Assembly (NCBI RefSeq): GCF_009917485.1
Contig: NZ_QZDT01000019.1
Location: 23,583-87,582, forward strand
Origin: Parablautia muri
GTDB lineage: Bacteria > Bacillota > Clostridia > Lachnospirales > Lachnospiraceae
Direction: 5' to 3'
Length of the DNA: 64,000 nt
The position numbers were made by a program, and so were the translations under genes. Positions within the stretch are counted from its first letter, which is position 1. Every line of letters begins with the position of its first letter. Shown piece by piece: positions 37,747-45,689 of this stretch. The notes below the pieces were generated by a model. It did no database searches and was not told the DNA's origin. It worked only from the letters and a program-made list of their open reading frames with translations.

Positions 37747-38706
37747 TTAGAAGCCGGATAAGGCAAGAAGACAGAGCATAGCGGTCACAATGGAAAATAC
37801 CGCCACTATTTTCGTTTCCTTCCAGCCGCACAGCTCAAAATGATGATGGAGCGGCGCCATTTTGAAAATTCTCTTTCCTCCGCTTATCTTAAAATATACC
37901 ACCTGTATGATAACCGACAAAACCTCCGCCATATAAATAAATCCCACAATGGGTAAGAACAAAGGCATCTGCATCATATATGCACAGCCCGCCACAAATC
38001 CGCCAAGAGCCAGAGAACCGGTATCTCCCATAAAGACACTGGCAGGATGCACATTAAATAAAAGGAATCCCAATAAGGCTCCCGTAACGGCGCATGTAAT
38101 CGGCCCAATCCCTGCCCCTGTTCCAAGCGCCGCAACTGTAAAAAAGGTGGAAACCATCACTGTCACACTACCCGCAAGCCCATCTAAGCCATCTGTGAAA
38201 TTCGTGCCGTTTACCGTTCCGATTACTACAAGAAACAAAAGCGGAATATTAAGCCAGCCAAAATCCACATAATATCCCTTTAAAAAAGGAATATGCATTG
38301 CCAGTAAATTTTCCGGAGATTTCAGCAGATAACGGGCAAAAAGTCCTGTCACTAACAGCTGCAGCAGCATCTTCTGCCATGCCCGAAGCCCCATAGAACG
38401 CCTGAGTACCACCTTAATGTAGTCATCCAATAAGCCAATCAGGCCAAATCCCAATGTGAGAACCAAAATGGGGACAATCTTAGGATAATCCTTTACATAC
38501 AGCACAGATGTAACCGCCATACTGGCCATTATCAAAATGCCGCCCATGGTAGGTGTTCCTGTCTTTTTCAAATGGCTGCTAGGGCCGTCATCCCTAACCG
38601 TCTGCCCCACCTTAAGCTTCCTAAGTAAGGGGATAATCATCGGCCCTAATGCCACACTTATGCCAAAAGATATTAAGACAGGCATCATAATAGCACTACC
38701 GTTCAT
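37747..38706 (-). CDS. mraY: Phospho-N-acetylmuramoyl-pentapeptide transferase
   Basis: MraY forms lipid I by moving phospho-MurNAc-pentapeptide to undecaprenyl phosphate. It has ten membrane segments; the catalytic motifs LLDDYIKVVLRRSMGLRAWQK, NGTNFTDGLDGLAGS and PLHHHFELCGWKE are intact. I start at the ATG at 38706, six bases after GAGAGGTG; the GTG three codons earlier belongs to that site. The gene directly follows the C-terminal part of the split PBP. Since an inserted element now separates it from the upstream dcw genes, it must be expressed from a nearer promoter or by read-through. Confidence 0.96.
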   Translation of the reverse strand: MNGSAIMMPVLISFGISVALGPMIIPLLRKLKVGQTVRDDGPSSHLKKTGTPTMGGILIMASMAVTSVLYVKDYPKIVPILVLTLGFGLIGLLDDYIKVVLRRSMGLRAWQKMLLQLLVTGLFARYLLKSPENLLAMHIPFLKGYYVDFGWLNIPLLFLVVIGTVNGTNFTDGLDGLAGSVTVMVSTFFTVAALGTGAGIGPITCAVTGALLGFLLFNVHPASVFMGDTGSLALGGFVAGCAYMMQMPLFLPIVGFIYMAEVLSVIIQVVYFKISGGKRIFKMAPLHHHFELCGWKETKIVAVFSIVTAMLCLLALSGF

Positions 38707-38718
38707 TGCCTGCACCTC

Positions 38719-39411
38719 TCAATTATAATCCATTTTTCCTAAATAAGGAAGAATATTTTCAAAAAGCTGTCTCACCACCGGCGCTGCCACCTGTCCGCCA
38801 TAATACACTCCCTGGGGATTATGTATAATACAAAGAGCAAGCACCTGGGGGTCATCAGCGGGGGCAAAGCCCAAAAAAGAAGCAATATACCTGCCGCTTC
38901 CCCTTGGAAGAGTCTGGCTGGTTGCTGTCTTCCCTCCAACCCTTGCACCCTCCACGTACCCGTTTTTACCGGAACCATTTTCTACCACCTGCTCCAAAAT
39001 CATCCGCATTGTGGCGGAGGTTTCCTCTGATACAATATGCTCGCTTACCGGATAAGAGAACCGCTCTATTTCCGTTCCATCTCTGTCAGATGTCTTCACC
39101 GCAAAATGAGGCGTGATTCTGTTTCCGCCATTTATGATGGAGGAAGCCGTAGTGGCAAGCTGTATGGGCGTAATCTGAAAAGACTGTCCAAAGGATACCG
39201 TTGCCAGCTCCACAGCTTTCATATCCTCCATCTTATGCATAATCGTCCCCGCCTCCCCAGGCAGGTCAACGCCGGTTTTGTTAAGCAGGCCAAACTGTTC
39301 AAAATAATGATAATAATTTTCCACTCCCAATCTTAGGCCTACCGTAATAAACACCGGGTTACAGGTATTTACAAATTGAATAAGCCGCCTTTTGTTGCCG
39401 CATAGCGGCAA
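38719..39411 (-). CDS. 3' part of a split SpoVD-like penicillin-binding protein gene
   Basis: This frame carries the C-terminal transpeptidase part of a class B PBP, from NTCNPVFITVGLRLG (the SxN region) through TGVDLPGEAGT, SFGQSFQITPIQLATTAS and GGKTATSQTLPRGSG to the end. The first 16 residues of the frame come from the inserted element. The third active-site motif reads KTA where KTG is usual. The missing N-terminal part is at 44369-45550, beyond the 5.1-kb element. Joining the two at the shared core gives one in-frame protein of about 576 residues. Alone, this piece lacks the membrane anchor and the catalytic serine and cannot be active. Confidence 0.88.
   Translation of the reverse strand: MPLCGNKRRLIQFVNTCNPVFITVGLRLGVENYYHYFEQFGLLNKTGVDLPGEAGTIMHKMEDMKAVELATVSFGQSFQITPIQLATTASSIINGGNRITPHFAVKTSDRDGTEIERFSYPVSEHIVSEETSATMRMILEQVVENGSGKNGYVEGARVGGKTATSQTLPRGSGRYIASFLGFAPADDPQVLALCIIHNPQGVYYGGQVAAPVVRQLFENILPYLGKMDYN
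39357..39364 (-). repeat. Attachment site (attR) core of the 5.1-kb element
   Basis: The core CTGTAACC (minus strand) is the 8-base stretch shared exactly with 44458-44465. To the gene side it runs into CGGTGTTTATTACGG of the PBP; to the element side into TAAATAC. Single-base differences flank the core on both sides. Confidence 0.85.
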
Positions 39412-39423
39412 TTCAAGTCCGGA

Positions 39424-39460
39424 TAAAAAGCGCCCGCCTTTTAAGGCATCTTTTAAGGCG
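39424..39460 (-). terminator. Terminator of the recombinase gene
   Basis: On the minus strand CGCCTT and AAGGCG, with repeated TTAAAAG-GCC units between, form a stem followed by GGCGCTTTTTATCC. It would stop recombinase transcripts before they enter the PBP 3' part and mraY. Confidence 0.6.
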
Positions 39461-39464
39461 TCTT

Positions 39465-41024
39465 TTAAGACGTTTTCATGGCTGCGTATATTTCAAATCT
39501 TCCGTCTTTATGTACCTTTATCAAATCAATTTTCTTAAGGGTCTCTTTTAGCAATGCCTTCTCTATTAAATTTTCTTCTTTAACCGCCTCCTCTATTTTC
39601 TTAAGACGCATCTCATAATTATTATATGGCTCCTTTTCCTGCTTTATGACCGCAATTTGCTCCGCAAGACAGTAAATACGTTCTGTTAGATTCTTACTGT
39701 ATTTCTCATAATCTTCATCCTCTATCACACCTCTTAACAGCTTTTCCATCAGCACATCCTTTTTGCCCATAAGCTTTTTATGCTCTTTTTCAAGTTTAGA
39801 AAGCTCCCCGCTTTCCTCCCCTTCCTTTAGGCTCTTGCTTATGGCATGCATAAGCCTTTTTTGCAGATGTTCCTTTTGTAGACATTCCTTTGTGCGACAC
39901 ATCTCTGAAAGCTGCTCTTTCTTGTCAAACATCTCTTTATGATCTGAAAGTACTCCGGCCATATATTGATAGATTTCTTCTTCCGGCAGATGCCTGTTAT
40001 CGCAGCCCCCTAAGTGTTCATCCTCTTTTTTTCTGCCGCCCTCTAAAAAAGCTGCACATTTCCAAACCACTTTTTTCCCCGCTTTCGTATGATAGCAGGT
40101 TCTGTAATATGTTCTTCCGCACTCTGCACATATCAACTTTCTGGTAAAATCATATTTTTTCCCCTGCTCCTTTCTTTCTCTGGCGCCTTTTGCCTTCTTT
40201 TTCATAATTTCCACCACTTCCTCCTGGTATTCCTTTGAAACAATTGGAGGAAGGGCATGTTCCATGATAATCCAGTCATTTTCAGGTACCTTTTCATACC
40301 GTTTTGTATCAAAATTATAAATACGCGTATTTAAAATCATTGTCCCATGGGCTCTTGGGGTATACAGCATTTTTCTCCATTGGGCCTCCGATATTCTTTG
40401 CCCGTTCCTTCCCCTGGCCCCTAACTCATAGAGCATATTGCTTATGGTATAAAAACCTTTTCCCTCCTTTGCCAGAGAGAAGGCAGTTCTATAATATTCC
40501 GCCTCCTTTATATTGACTTCATAAGTGTCTTTAGCCACCTTATTCCACCCAAACATTTCACAGGTAATATTACATCCGCTTTTCTTTTCCTGCCTTCTTC
40601 TGTGTGCATTCCTGATTTTTTTTGAAAGCTCCCTGCTAAAATCCTCCGCAAGAATCGCCTTGATTCCTGAAATCAGATTGTCCTCCGGCGTATAAAATTT
40701 CCCTTCTATATATATATACAGTTTTAAACTATTTTCCGTGAGCCTGCTTAAGAAGAAGTACCAGTCTCTGGCAGAACGCATCAGTCTGTCAATGGATTTG
40801 ATCATCACAATATCAAACCTGTCCTTCTCCATATCCGCAAGCAGCCTTTGATATTCACTTCGCTTATAAGCCACTGTACCCGTCTGTGATTCTATATACT
40901 GTTCTGTAATGCTCCACCCTTTCTTTTCCGCAATTTCCCGGCTTTCAAGGGCCTGACTGGCCAGCGCATTTCTCTGACTTTCTTCTTCCGTGCTACATCT
41001 GTTATAAATTCCTACCCTTTCCAC
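39465..41024 (-). CDS. Large serine recombinase (site-specific integrase/excisionase)
   Basis: The 519-residue protein has the three parts of large serine recombinases. The resolvase catalytic domain (about 1-140) begins VGIYNRCSTEEESQ with the nucleophile Ser11 and has the arginines of KSIDRLMRSA. The recombinase domain (about 155-290) contains EMFGWNK and NGQRISEAQWRKML. A zinc ribbon (CAECGRTYYR ... WKCA ... GCDNRH) and a long coiled coil (about 375-490) complete it. Start is GTG right after the TAA of the small upstream frame. It lies 100 bases from the right attachment core, the usual place for the enzyme that moves the element. Confidence 0.95.
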   Translation of the reverse strand: MERVGIYNRCSTEEESQRNALASQALESREIAEKKGWSITEQYIESQTGTVAYKRSEYQRLLADMEKDRFDIVMIKSIDRLMRSARDWYFFLSRLTENSLKLYIYIEGKFYTPEDNLISGIKAILAEDFSRELSKKIRNAHRRRQEKKSGCNITCEMFGWNKVAKDTYEVNIKEAEYYRTAFSLAKEGKGFYTISNMLYELGARGRNGQRISEAQWRKMLYTPRAHGTMILNTRIYNFDTKRYEKVPENDWIIMEHALPPIVSKEYQEEVVEIMKKKAKGARERKEQGKKYDFTRKLICAECGRTYYRTCYHTKAGKKVVWKCAAFLEGGRKKEDEHLGGCDNRHLPEEEIYQYMAGVLSDHKEMFDKKEQLSEMCRTKECLQKEHLQKRLMHAISKSLKEGEESGELSKLEKEHKKLMGKKDVLMEKLLRGVIEDEDYEKYSKNLTERIYCLAEQIAVIKQEKEPYNNYEMRLKKIEEAVKEENLIEKALLKETLKKIDLIKVHKDGRFEIYAAMKTS

Positions 41025-41187
41025 TTACCCGGACACCTCCTCATACTCAATTCTCCTTTTGACACTACTTTTTTCCACATTGTCAAGGAATCCCCTCTCT
41101 GCAAGCAAATCCACGGCTATCATCAAAATTTGCCGTTCCATAGCTTCTTTTTCCTTTTCTTTTAATCCCGTTAAGATATTTTCCATT
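41025..41187 (-). pseudogene. Small gene upstream of the recombinase, frameshifted in an A-run
   Basis: An ATG at 41187 with a good AAGGGA site opens a frame MENILTGLK that, after a run of five A, shifts into a frame ending in a short stop. One base fewer in that run would continue into EKEKEAMERQILMIAVDLLAERG to the TAA at 41025, directly before the recombinase GTG. The second part alone could start at the ATG at 41141 (38 residues). The hydrophobic-acidic pattern resembles SHOCT-like or recombinase-associated small proteins. A decayed gene, a programmed slip or a sequencing error are all possible. Confidence 0.5.
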
Positions 41188-41314
41188 CAAAAATCCCTTA
41201 AAATTTTACTCTAAATATATGCTTTGTCCGCATAAATATTAAAAAATAAATAAAATAAAACAGGCTTTTCCCAACAATTTCATAAAATCACTCATAAAAT
41301 TACATAAAATCACA

Positions 41315-41343
41315 TTGACTTTAGCGCTTTAAACTTGTATAAT
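41315..41343 (+). promoter_or_regulatory. Promoter of the ABC importer operon
   Basis: TTGACT (41315-41320) and TATAAT (41338-41343) are 17 bases apart. The start would be near 41350, about 60 bases before the first gene. No T-box or riboswitch is visible between them. Confidence 0.75.
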
Positions 41344-41411
41344 CCGATATGCAGTGTTCCTTTACAATTTCATACTATACACACTGTAATAATTTATGGG
41401 AGGAAACCATT

Positions 41412-42509
41412 ATGAAGAAATTATTAGCGTTACTATTAACCGTAGCCATGGTCGGCACGCTTACGGCCTGTGGCGGAAAAGACAGTCAGGAAACTTCTTC
41501 CGGCGCTGAGGAGAGCATAGCCAATGCTGATGCCGGTACCGAAGCTGATACCAATGCCGTTGACGATGCGGAAGCTAATGTTGATTCTGAAGCTGAGGCC
41601 GGTTCAGAAGCTGGCGCGTCCTCAGGCGATGCTTCTTACACGGTCGGCATCTGCCAGCTGGTACAGCACGAAGCGTTAGATGCTGCAACGCAAGGGTTCA
41701 AGGATGCTCTGACAGAGGAATTAGGGGATCAGGTTACTTTCGATGAGCAGAATGCCCAGGGTGATACAAATACCTGCTCTACTATCATCAACAGCTTTGT
41801 ATCTAATGATGTGGACCTGATTCTTGCAAATGCAACGCCTGCTCTTCAGGCTGCTATTGCAGGAACAAACGAAATTCCTATTTTGGGTACATCCGTAACA
41901 GAATATGGTGTTGCTCTTGAAATCGAAGACTTTGACGGCACCGTAGGCGGAAATGTTTCCGGTACATCAGACCTTGCTCCCCTTGATGGCCAGGCGGATA
42001 TGCTTGCCGAGTTATTCCCCGATGCCAAAAATGTAGGTCTTTTATACTGTTCTGCTGAGGCAAACTCACAGTATCAGGTAGACACCATCAAGTCTTATCT
42101 TGAGGAAAAAGGTTATAGCTGTGAGTATTATGCTTTTGCGGACTCTAATGATCTTTCTTCTGTAGTTACAAACGCTGTAAGCGCTGTAGATGTAATCTAT
42201 GTTCCTACCGACAACACAGCGGCTTCTAACGCAGAAATTATTAATAACATTTGTCTTCCCGCTGAAATTCCTGTTATTGCCGGCGAAGAAGGTATCTGTG
42301 CCGGATGTGGTGTCGCTACTTTGTCCATCAGTTACTATGACCTGGGTGTTGGCACCGGAAAGATGGCTGCGAAGATTCTGAAAGGGGAATCTGATATTTC
42401 TACAATGCCAATTGAATATGCACCAACCTTCACAAAGAAATACAATGCAACTAACTGTGAAGCATTAGGCATCACAGTTCCTGATGATTATGAGGCAATT
42501 GCCGAATAA
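41412..42509 (+). CDS. ABC transporter substrate-binding lipoprotein (ABC_sub_bind/TrpX type)
   Basis: The 365-residue protein starts with a lipoprotein signal peptide ending LTACGG (Cys at about 20), then an acidic Ala/Glu/Asp/Ser linker to about residue 75. The two-lobe binding domain starts YTVGICQLVQHEALDAATQGFKDAL, the typical opening of the PF04392 family that includes TrpX-like proteins for aromatic amino acids. The ligand is not decidable here. I chose 41412 because GGGAGGAAACC precedes that ATG; the frame opens 63 bases earlier without a site. It is the first gene of an importer operon carried by the element. Confidence 0.92.
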   Translation: MKKLLALLLTVAMVGTLTACGGKDSQETSSGAEESIANADAGTEADTNAVDDAEANVDSEAEAGSEAGASSGDASYTVGICQLVQHEALDAATQGFKDALTEELGDQVTFDEQNAQGDTNTCSTIINSFVSNDVDLILANATPALQAAIAGTNEIPILGTSVTEYGVALEIEDFDGTVGGNVSGTSDLAPLDGQADMLAELFPDAKNVGLLYCSAEANSQYQVDTIKSYLEEKGYSCEYYAFADSNDLSSVVTNAVSAVDVIYVPTDNTAASNAEIINNICLPAEIPVIAGEEGICAGCGVATLSISYYDLGVGTGKMAAKILKGESDISTMPIEYAPTFTKKYNATNCEALGITVPDDYEAIAE

Positions 42510-42530
42510 AAATCAAACAGGCAGTCAGGC

Positions 42531-42562
42531 AGCGGGGGATTTTTCTCTCGCTGCTTTTATGC
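42531..42562 (+). other. Hairpin between the binding-protein and permease genes
   Basis: GCAGCG and CGCTGC flank a T-rich loop and are followed by TTTTA. Such hairpins often protect the abundant binding-protein mRNA and lower expression of the downstream permease. Confidence 0.5.
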
Positions 42563-42619
42563 AATAAGTTATTTTTCACACATATGATACTAATACTGTT
42601 CTATTCTTGGAGGGAATCA

Positions 42620-43555
42620 ATGAATATCTTAAATCTGCTCAATGCTTTGCCGGGAGCGGTCTCACAGGGACTTATATGGGGAATTACCGCTATCGGTATT
42701 TACATCACCTATCGCATTCTCGATATTGCTGACCTTACCGTGGACGGTTCGCTCTGTACGGGGGGTGCCGTCTGTATAATGATGGTTCTGTCCGGCCAAA
42801 ATATTTATATTTCTATGTTTGCAGCAACTTTAGCTGGTATGGCTACCGGATTTATAACCGGTGTTTTTCATACCTTTATGGGGATTCCCCCTATTCTTGC
42901 AGGTATCTTAAGCCAGCTTTCCCTCTATTCGATTAACCTGAAAATCATGGGAAAGGCTAATCAGGCAATTAACGTAGACAAATATCACCTTTTGGTTTCA
43001 TTAAGATATATTAAAGGAGTACCTTTTTACCAGAATCCGATTTTTATTGTTACGATTTGCATTATTTTATTAGTAGCCCTTCTTTATTGGTTCTTTGGAA
43101 CCGAGTTGGGATGTGCCCTCCGTGCCACAGGCTGCAACAGCAACATGGCCAGGGCACAGGGGATCAATACAAACTTTTCTAAGGTGCTGGGGCTTATGAT
43201 TTCCAATGGTCTGGTAGGACTTTCCGGCGCCCTCCTCTCTCAATATCAGGGCTTTGCTGATATCAATATGGGCCGTGGTGCAATTGTAATCGGCCTTGCC
43301 GCCGTCATCATTGGCGAAGCTGCTTTTAAACGTATTTTCCACAATTTTGGTTTCAAGCTGATTGGCGTTGCCCTTGGTTCTATCCTTTACTATCTTGTGC
43401 TGCAGGTGGTGATTTGGCTGGGTATTGATACTGACCTTTTAAAGCTTTTATCCGCTCTTGTTGTTGCCTTCTTCCTTGGTATTCCATATTGGAAGAAAAA
43501 ACTGTTTGGTACTGCCAATCCTGCTTTAAAGAAAGGAGGAACTATCAATGCTTGA
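42620..43555 (+). CDS. ABC transporter permease (branched-chain/TrpY type)
   Basis: The 311-residue membrane protein has eight or nine hydrophobic segments. Signatures of the LivH-like permease family are ADLTVDGSLCTGGAV near the start, FFGTELGCALRATGCNSNMARAQGIN (coupling region) and ANGLVGLSGALLSQYQGFADINMG-like text near residue 205. I place the start at 42620 behind TTGGAGGGAATCA; the open frame begins 12 codons earlier. It partners the binding protein before it and overlaps the ATPase gene by eight bases. Confidence 0.92.
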   Translation: MNILNLLNALPGAVSQGLIWGITAIGIYITYRILDIADLTVDGSLCTGGAVCIMMVLSGQNIYISMFAATLAGMATGFITGVFHTFMGIPPILAGILSQLSLYSINLKIMGKANQAINVDKYHLLVSLRYIKGVPFYQNPIFIVTICIILLVALLYWFFGTELGCALRATGCNSNMARAQGINTNFSKVLGLMISNGLVGLSGALLSQYQGFADINMGRGAIVIGLAAVIIGEAAFKRIFHNFGFKLIGVALGSILYYLVLQVVIWLGIDTDLLKLLSALVVAFFLGIPYWKKKLFGTANPALKKGGTINA

Positions 43556-44342
43556 GATGAAGAATGTCACAAAAGTCTTTAACCCCAGCACTGTCAATGA
43601 GAAACTGGCATTAGACAACTTTTCTTTGACCCTTGAGGATGGTGATTTTGTCACTGTCATTGGCGGAAACGGCGCCGGAAAATCTACCATGATGAATGCC
43701 ATTGCAGGGGTTTGGCCTATAGATGCCGGGCAAATCATAATTGACGGCACAGATGTAACAAAGCTTTCCGAACATAAACGGGCTAAATTCCTTGGACGGG
43801 TATTCCAGGATCCAATGACCGGTACGGCTGCTTCTATGGGAATTGAAGAAAACCTAGCGCTGGCACAGCGCCGTGGCCGCAGCCGTTTCCTAAAATCCGG
43901 TATTACCAGAAAAGAACGGGAAGAATACAGGCAGAAATTGCAAATCTTAGGTTTAGGCTTAGAAGACAGGCTTACGACTAAAGTAGGGCTTTTATCCGGC
44001 GGACAGCGTCAGGCTCTTACTCTGCTGATGGCAACCCTGCAAAAGCCTAAACTACTTCTTTTAGATGAACACACTGCCGCTCTTGACCCAAAAACGGCGG
44101 CTAAAGTTTTAGAAACTACTGAATATATTGTAACCAGAGATATGCTTACTACCCTCATGATTACGCATAACATGAAGGATGCAATTGCACACGGCAACCG
44201 GTTGATTATGTTGATGGATGGTAAAATCATTCTGGACATTCGGGGCGAAGAAAAGAAGAAATTAACGGTAGAAGATTTGCTTCATAAATTTGAAGCTGCC
44301 AGCGGAGAAGAATTCGCCAACGACAAAGTTATTTTGGGATAA
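43548..44342 (+). CDS. ABC transporter ATP-binding protein of the importer
   Basis: The 264-residue ATPase has Walker A GGNGAGKST, Q-loop VFQDPMTG, signature LSGGQRQALTLL, Walker B KLLLLDEHTAALD and H-loop ITHNMKDAI. It powers the permease encoded just before it, with which it overlaps by eight bases; AAAGGAGGAACTATCA precedes the ATG. It completes the importer operon. Confidence 0.95.
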   Translation: MLEMKNVTKVFNPSTVNEKLALDNFSLTLEDGDFVTVIGGNGAGKSTMMNAIAGVWPIDAGQIIIDGTDVTKLSEHKRAKFLGRVFQDPMTGTAASMGIEENLALAQRRGRSRFLKSGITRKEREEYRQKLQILGLGLEDRLTTKVGLLSGGQRQALTLLMATLQKPKLLLLDEHTAALDPKTAAKVLETTEYIVTRDMLTTLMITHNMKDAIAHGNRLIMLMDGKIILDIRGEEKKKLTVEDLLHKFEAASGEEFANDKVILG

Positions 44343-44351
44343 GTTCAATTT

Positions 44352-44369
44352 AAATATCGATCGATATTT
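44352..44369. repeat. 18-base perfect palindrome after the importer operon
   Basis: AAATATCGA is followed directly by its complement TCGATATTT. It sits nine bases past the ATPase stop and just before the operon's terminator, near the element's left edge. A protein-binding site is possible. Confidence 0.5.
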
Positions 44370-45550
44370 TATGCGCCTGTTTCTAAAAGTGAACAGGCGT
44401 TTGCTTTTTTAGATAAAAAAAATCTCATATCACATGTTTTTAATTTTATAAACACCTGGTTACAGCTATTCATAGTGGCCTGCACAAAATTTTCGGCTCC
44501 ATGCCCCGCCACTTTATGACATCTGATTCGCCTGTCCTCTACCATAATATAGCCTGGGCAGCTAAATTGATCTTCCGGATGCACCACACCTCCTTCAAGA
44601 CCTGCTGCTGCTGTAATAATCTTAAAGGTAGAACCAGGTTCGTAAGTGTCATTGATACATCCGTTTCTCCACATTGCATTTAATAACTCTTGCTTTTTTT
44701 CTTCTGTTATTTCTTCTTCCGCAATATCTTCCGGCAAATTATAGGGGTTATTTAAATCAAATTCCGGTACGTCAACCATCGCCATAATTTCCCCGTTTTG
44801 AGGGTTCATAACCAGAATGGACACCCGTTCTGCTTCTTTTGTCTCCATCACCTGCCTTGCTAACTGGGTTGCATAGCTTTGAATATTCATATCCAGACTG
44901 ATGTACAGGTCGTTTCCTGCTACAGGCTCTATTCTTTCTTCCCCTGCCGCGTCCAATTCAACGCCTCTGGCATCCGTGACCGTAAGAATTGTCCCTTCTT
45001 CCCCTTTTAAGTACTCCTCATACTTTACCTCAAGACCAATAATACCCTGATTATCTCCTCCTGTAAAGCCCAGCACTTTGGAAGCAAGAGAACCATAGGG
45101 ATAACAACGCTTGTAATCTTCATCCACCTTTACTCCTTCCAGATTATATGCCCTAATAGCGTCTCCCTTTTCCTTCTCCACATTGCTTTTGATTCTTTCT
45201 ATTGCAGAATATTTCTCAACTCTCTTTCTCACATATTCTTCTGACAAGTCTAATTCTTTACTTAAAACCTCCACAATTTTATCAGGCTCCTTAATCTGAT
45301 TATGTATCACAGATATAGTACAAACCGTTTTATTATCCGCAATCACTGTACCGTTAGCGTCTAATATTCTTCCTCTGGCTGCCTTAATACTTCTTTCTCT
45401 TTCATGCAGTTCCTTTGCTTTTTCGGAATAATAGTCTGACTGGAACACCATCAGATAAACGAGCCTCCCTGCCAAAACCGAAAACATGACCAAACATGCA
45501 AAAAATATAGTGACAATCTTTTTTCTGTTATAGGTTTTATTTTTAAGCAA
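44369..45550 (-). CDS. 5' part of a split SpoVD-like penicillin-binding protein gene
   Basis: This frame encodes a membrane anchor (about 12-32), the dimerisation domain with RGRILDANGTVIADN, and the transpeptidase domain with the catalytic motif STFK in YEPGSTFKIITAAAG up to the SxN motif NSCN. After that, about 30 element-encoded residues lead to a stop. The KTG region is missing and is found at 38719-39411. The likely start is TTG at 45550 behind GGGAGG; the open frame extends 18 codons further. It follows the FtsI-type PBP, the position of spoVD in Bacillus, so a spore-cortex role is inferred. As it stands the product is truncated and inactive. Confidence 0.88.
   Translation of the reverse strand: MLKNKTYNRKKIVTIFFACLVMFSVLAGRLVYLMVFQSDYYSEKAKELHERERSIKAARGRILDANGTVIADNKTVCTISVIHNQIKEPDKIVEVLSKELDLSEEYVRKRVEKYSAIERIKSNVEKEKGDAIRAYNLEGVKVDEDYKRCYPYGSLASKVLGFTGGDNQGIIGLEVKYEEYLKGEEGTILTVTDARGVELDAAGEERIEPVAGNDLYISLDMNIQSYATQLARQVMETKEAERVSILVMNPQNGEIMAMVDVPEFDLNNPYNLPEDIAEEEITEEKKQELLNAMWRNGCINDTYEPGSTFKIITAAAGLEGGVVHPEDQFSCPGYIMVEDRRIRCHKVAGHGAENFVQATMNSCNQVFIKLKTCDMRFFLSKKANACSLLETGA
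44374..44410 (+). terminator. Terminator of the ABC importer operon
   Basis: CGCCTGTT and AACAGGCG form an 8-bp stem, followed by TTTGCTTTTTT. It prevents importer transcripts from running antisense into the PBP 5' part. Confidence 0.85.
44458..44465 (-). repeat. Attachment site (attL) core of the 5.1-kb element
   Basis: CTGTAACC on the minus strand, identical to the core at 39357-39364. The gene side reads ATGAATAG and the element side AGGTGTTTATAAAA. Confidence 0.85.
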
Positions 45551-45689
45551 TAATAGAAATCCTCCCTTCCGCCTAACTACCGGACAATAAAAATATAACC
45601 TCACAAATCAGTCATTCCGTAAGTAACAAATGCTATTGTTACAATGTATGACCTGTTTTGTGAGGTTATTCTTTTCATAGAAAAATCCT

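Larger units (their letters stand above)
39357..44465. mobile_element. 5.1-kb serine-recombinase element interrupting a PBP gene
   Basis: The unit between the two cores is 5,101 bases long. It holds, in order, a large serine recombinase with its terminator at one edge, a frameshifted small gene, and a promoter with a three-gene ABC importer ending in a terminator 50 bases from the other edge. It splits the second PBP gene of the dcw cluster exactly at the SxN active-site codons. In silico excision restores the frame, and the joined element ends form a palindromic attP (arms TAAATACCTG and CAGGTGTTTA around TAAC). There are no conjugation, capsid or replication genes. Confidence 0.88.

Noticed and set aside
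41200..41411. Possible T-box or riboswitch before the TrpX-type importer
   Set aside because: The leader after the predicted promoter is only about 60 bases and has no T-box motif or terminator/antiterminator pair.
38719..45550. Reading the two PBP pieces as separate full genes
   Set aside because: One lacks the KTG region, the other the anchor and catalytic serine, and they share an exact junction core that joins them in frame.
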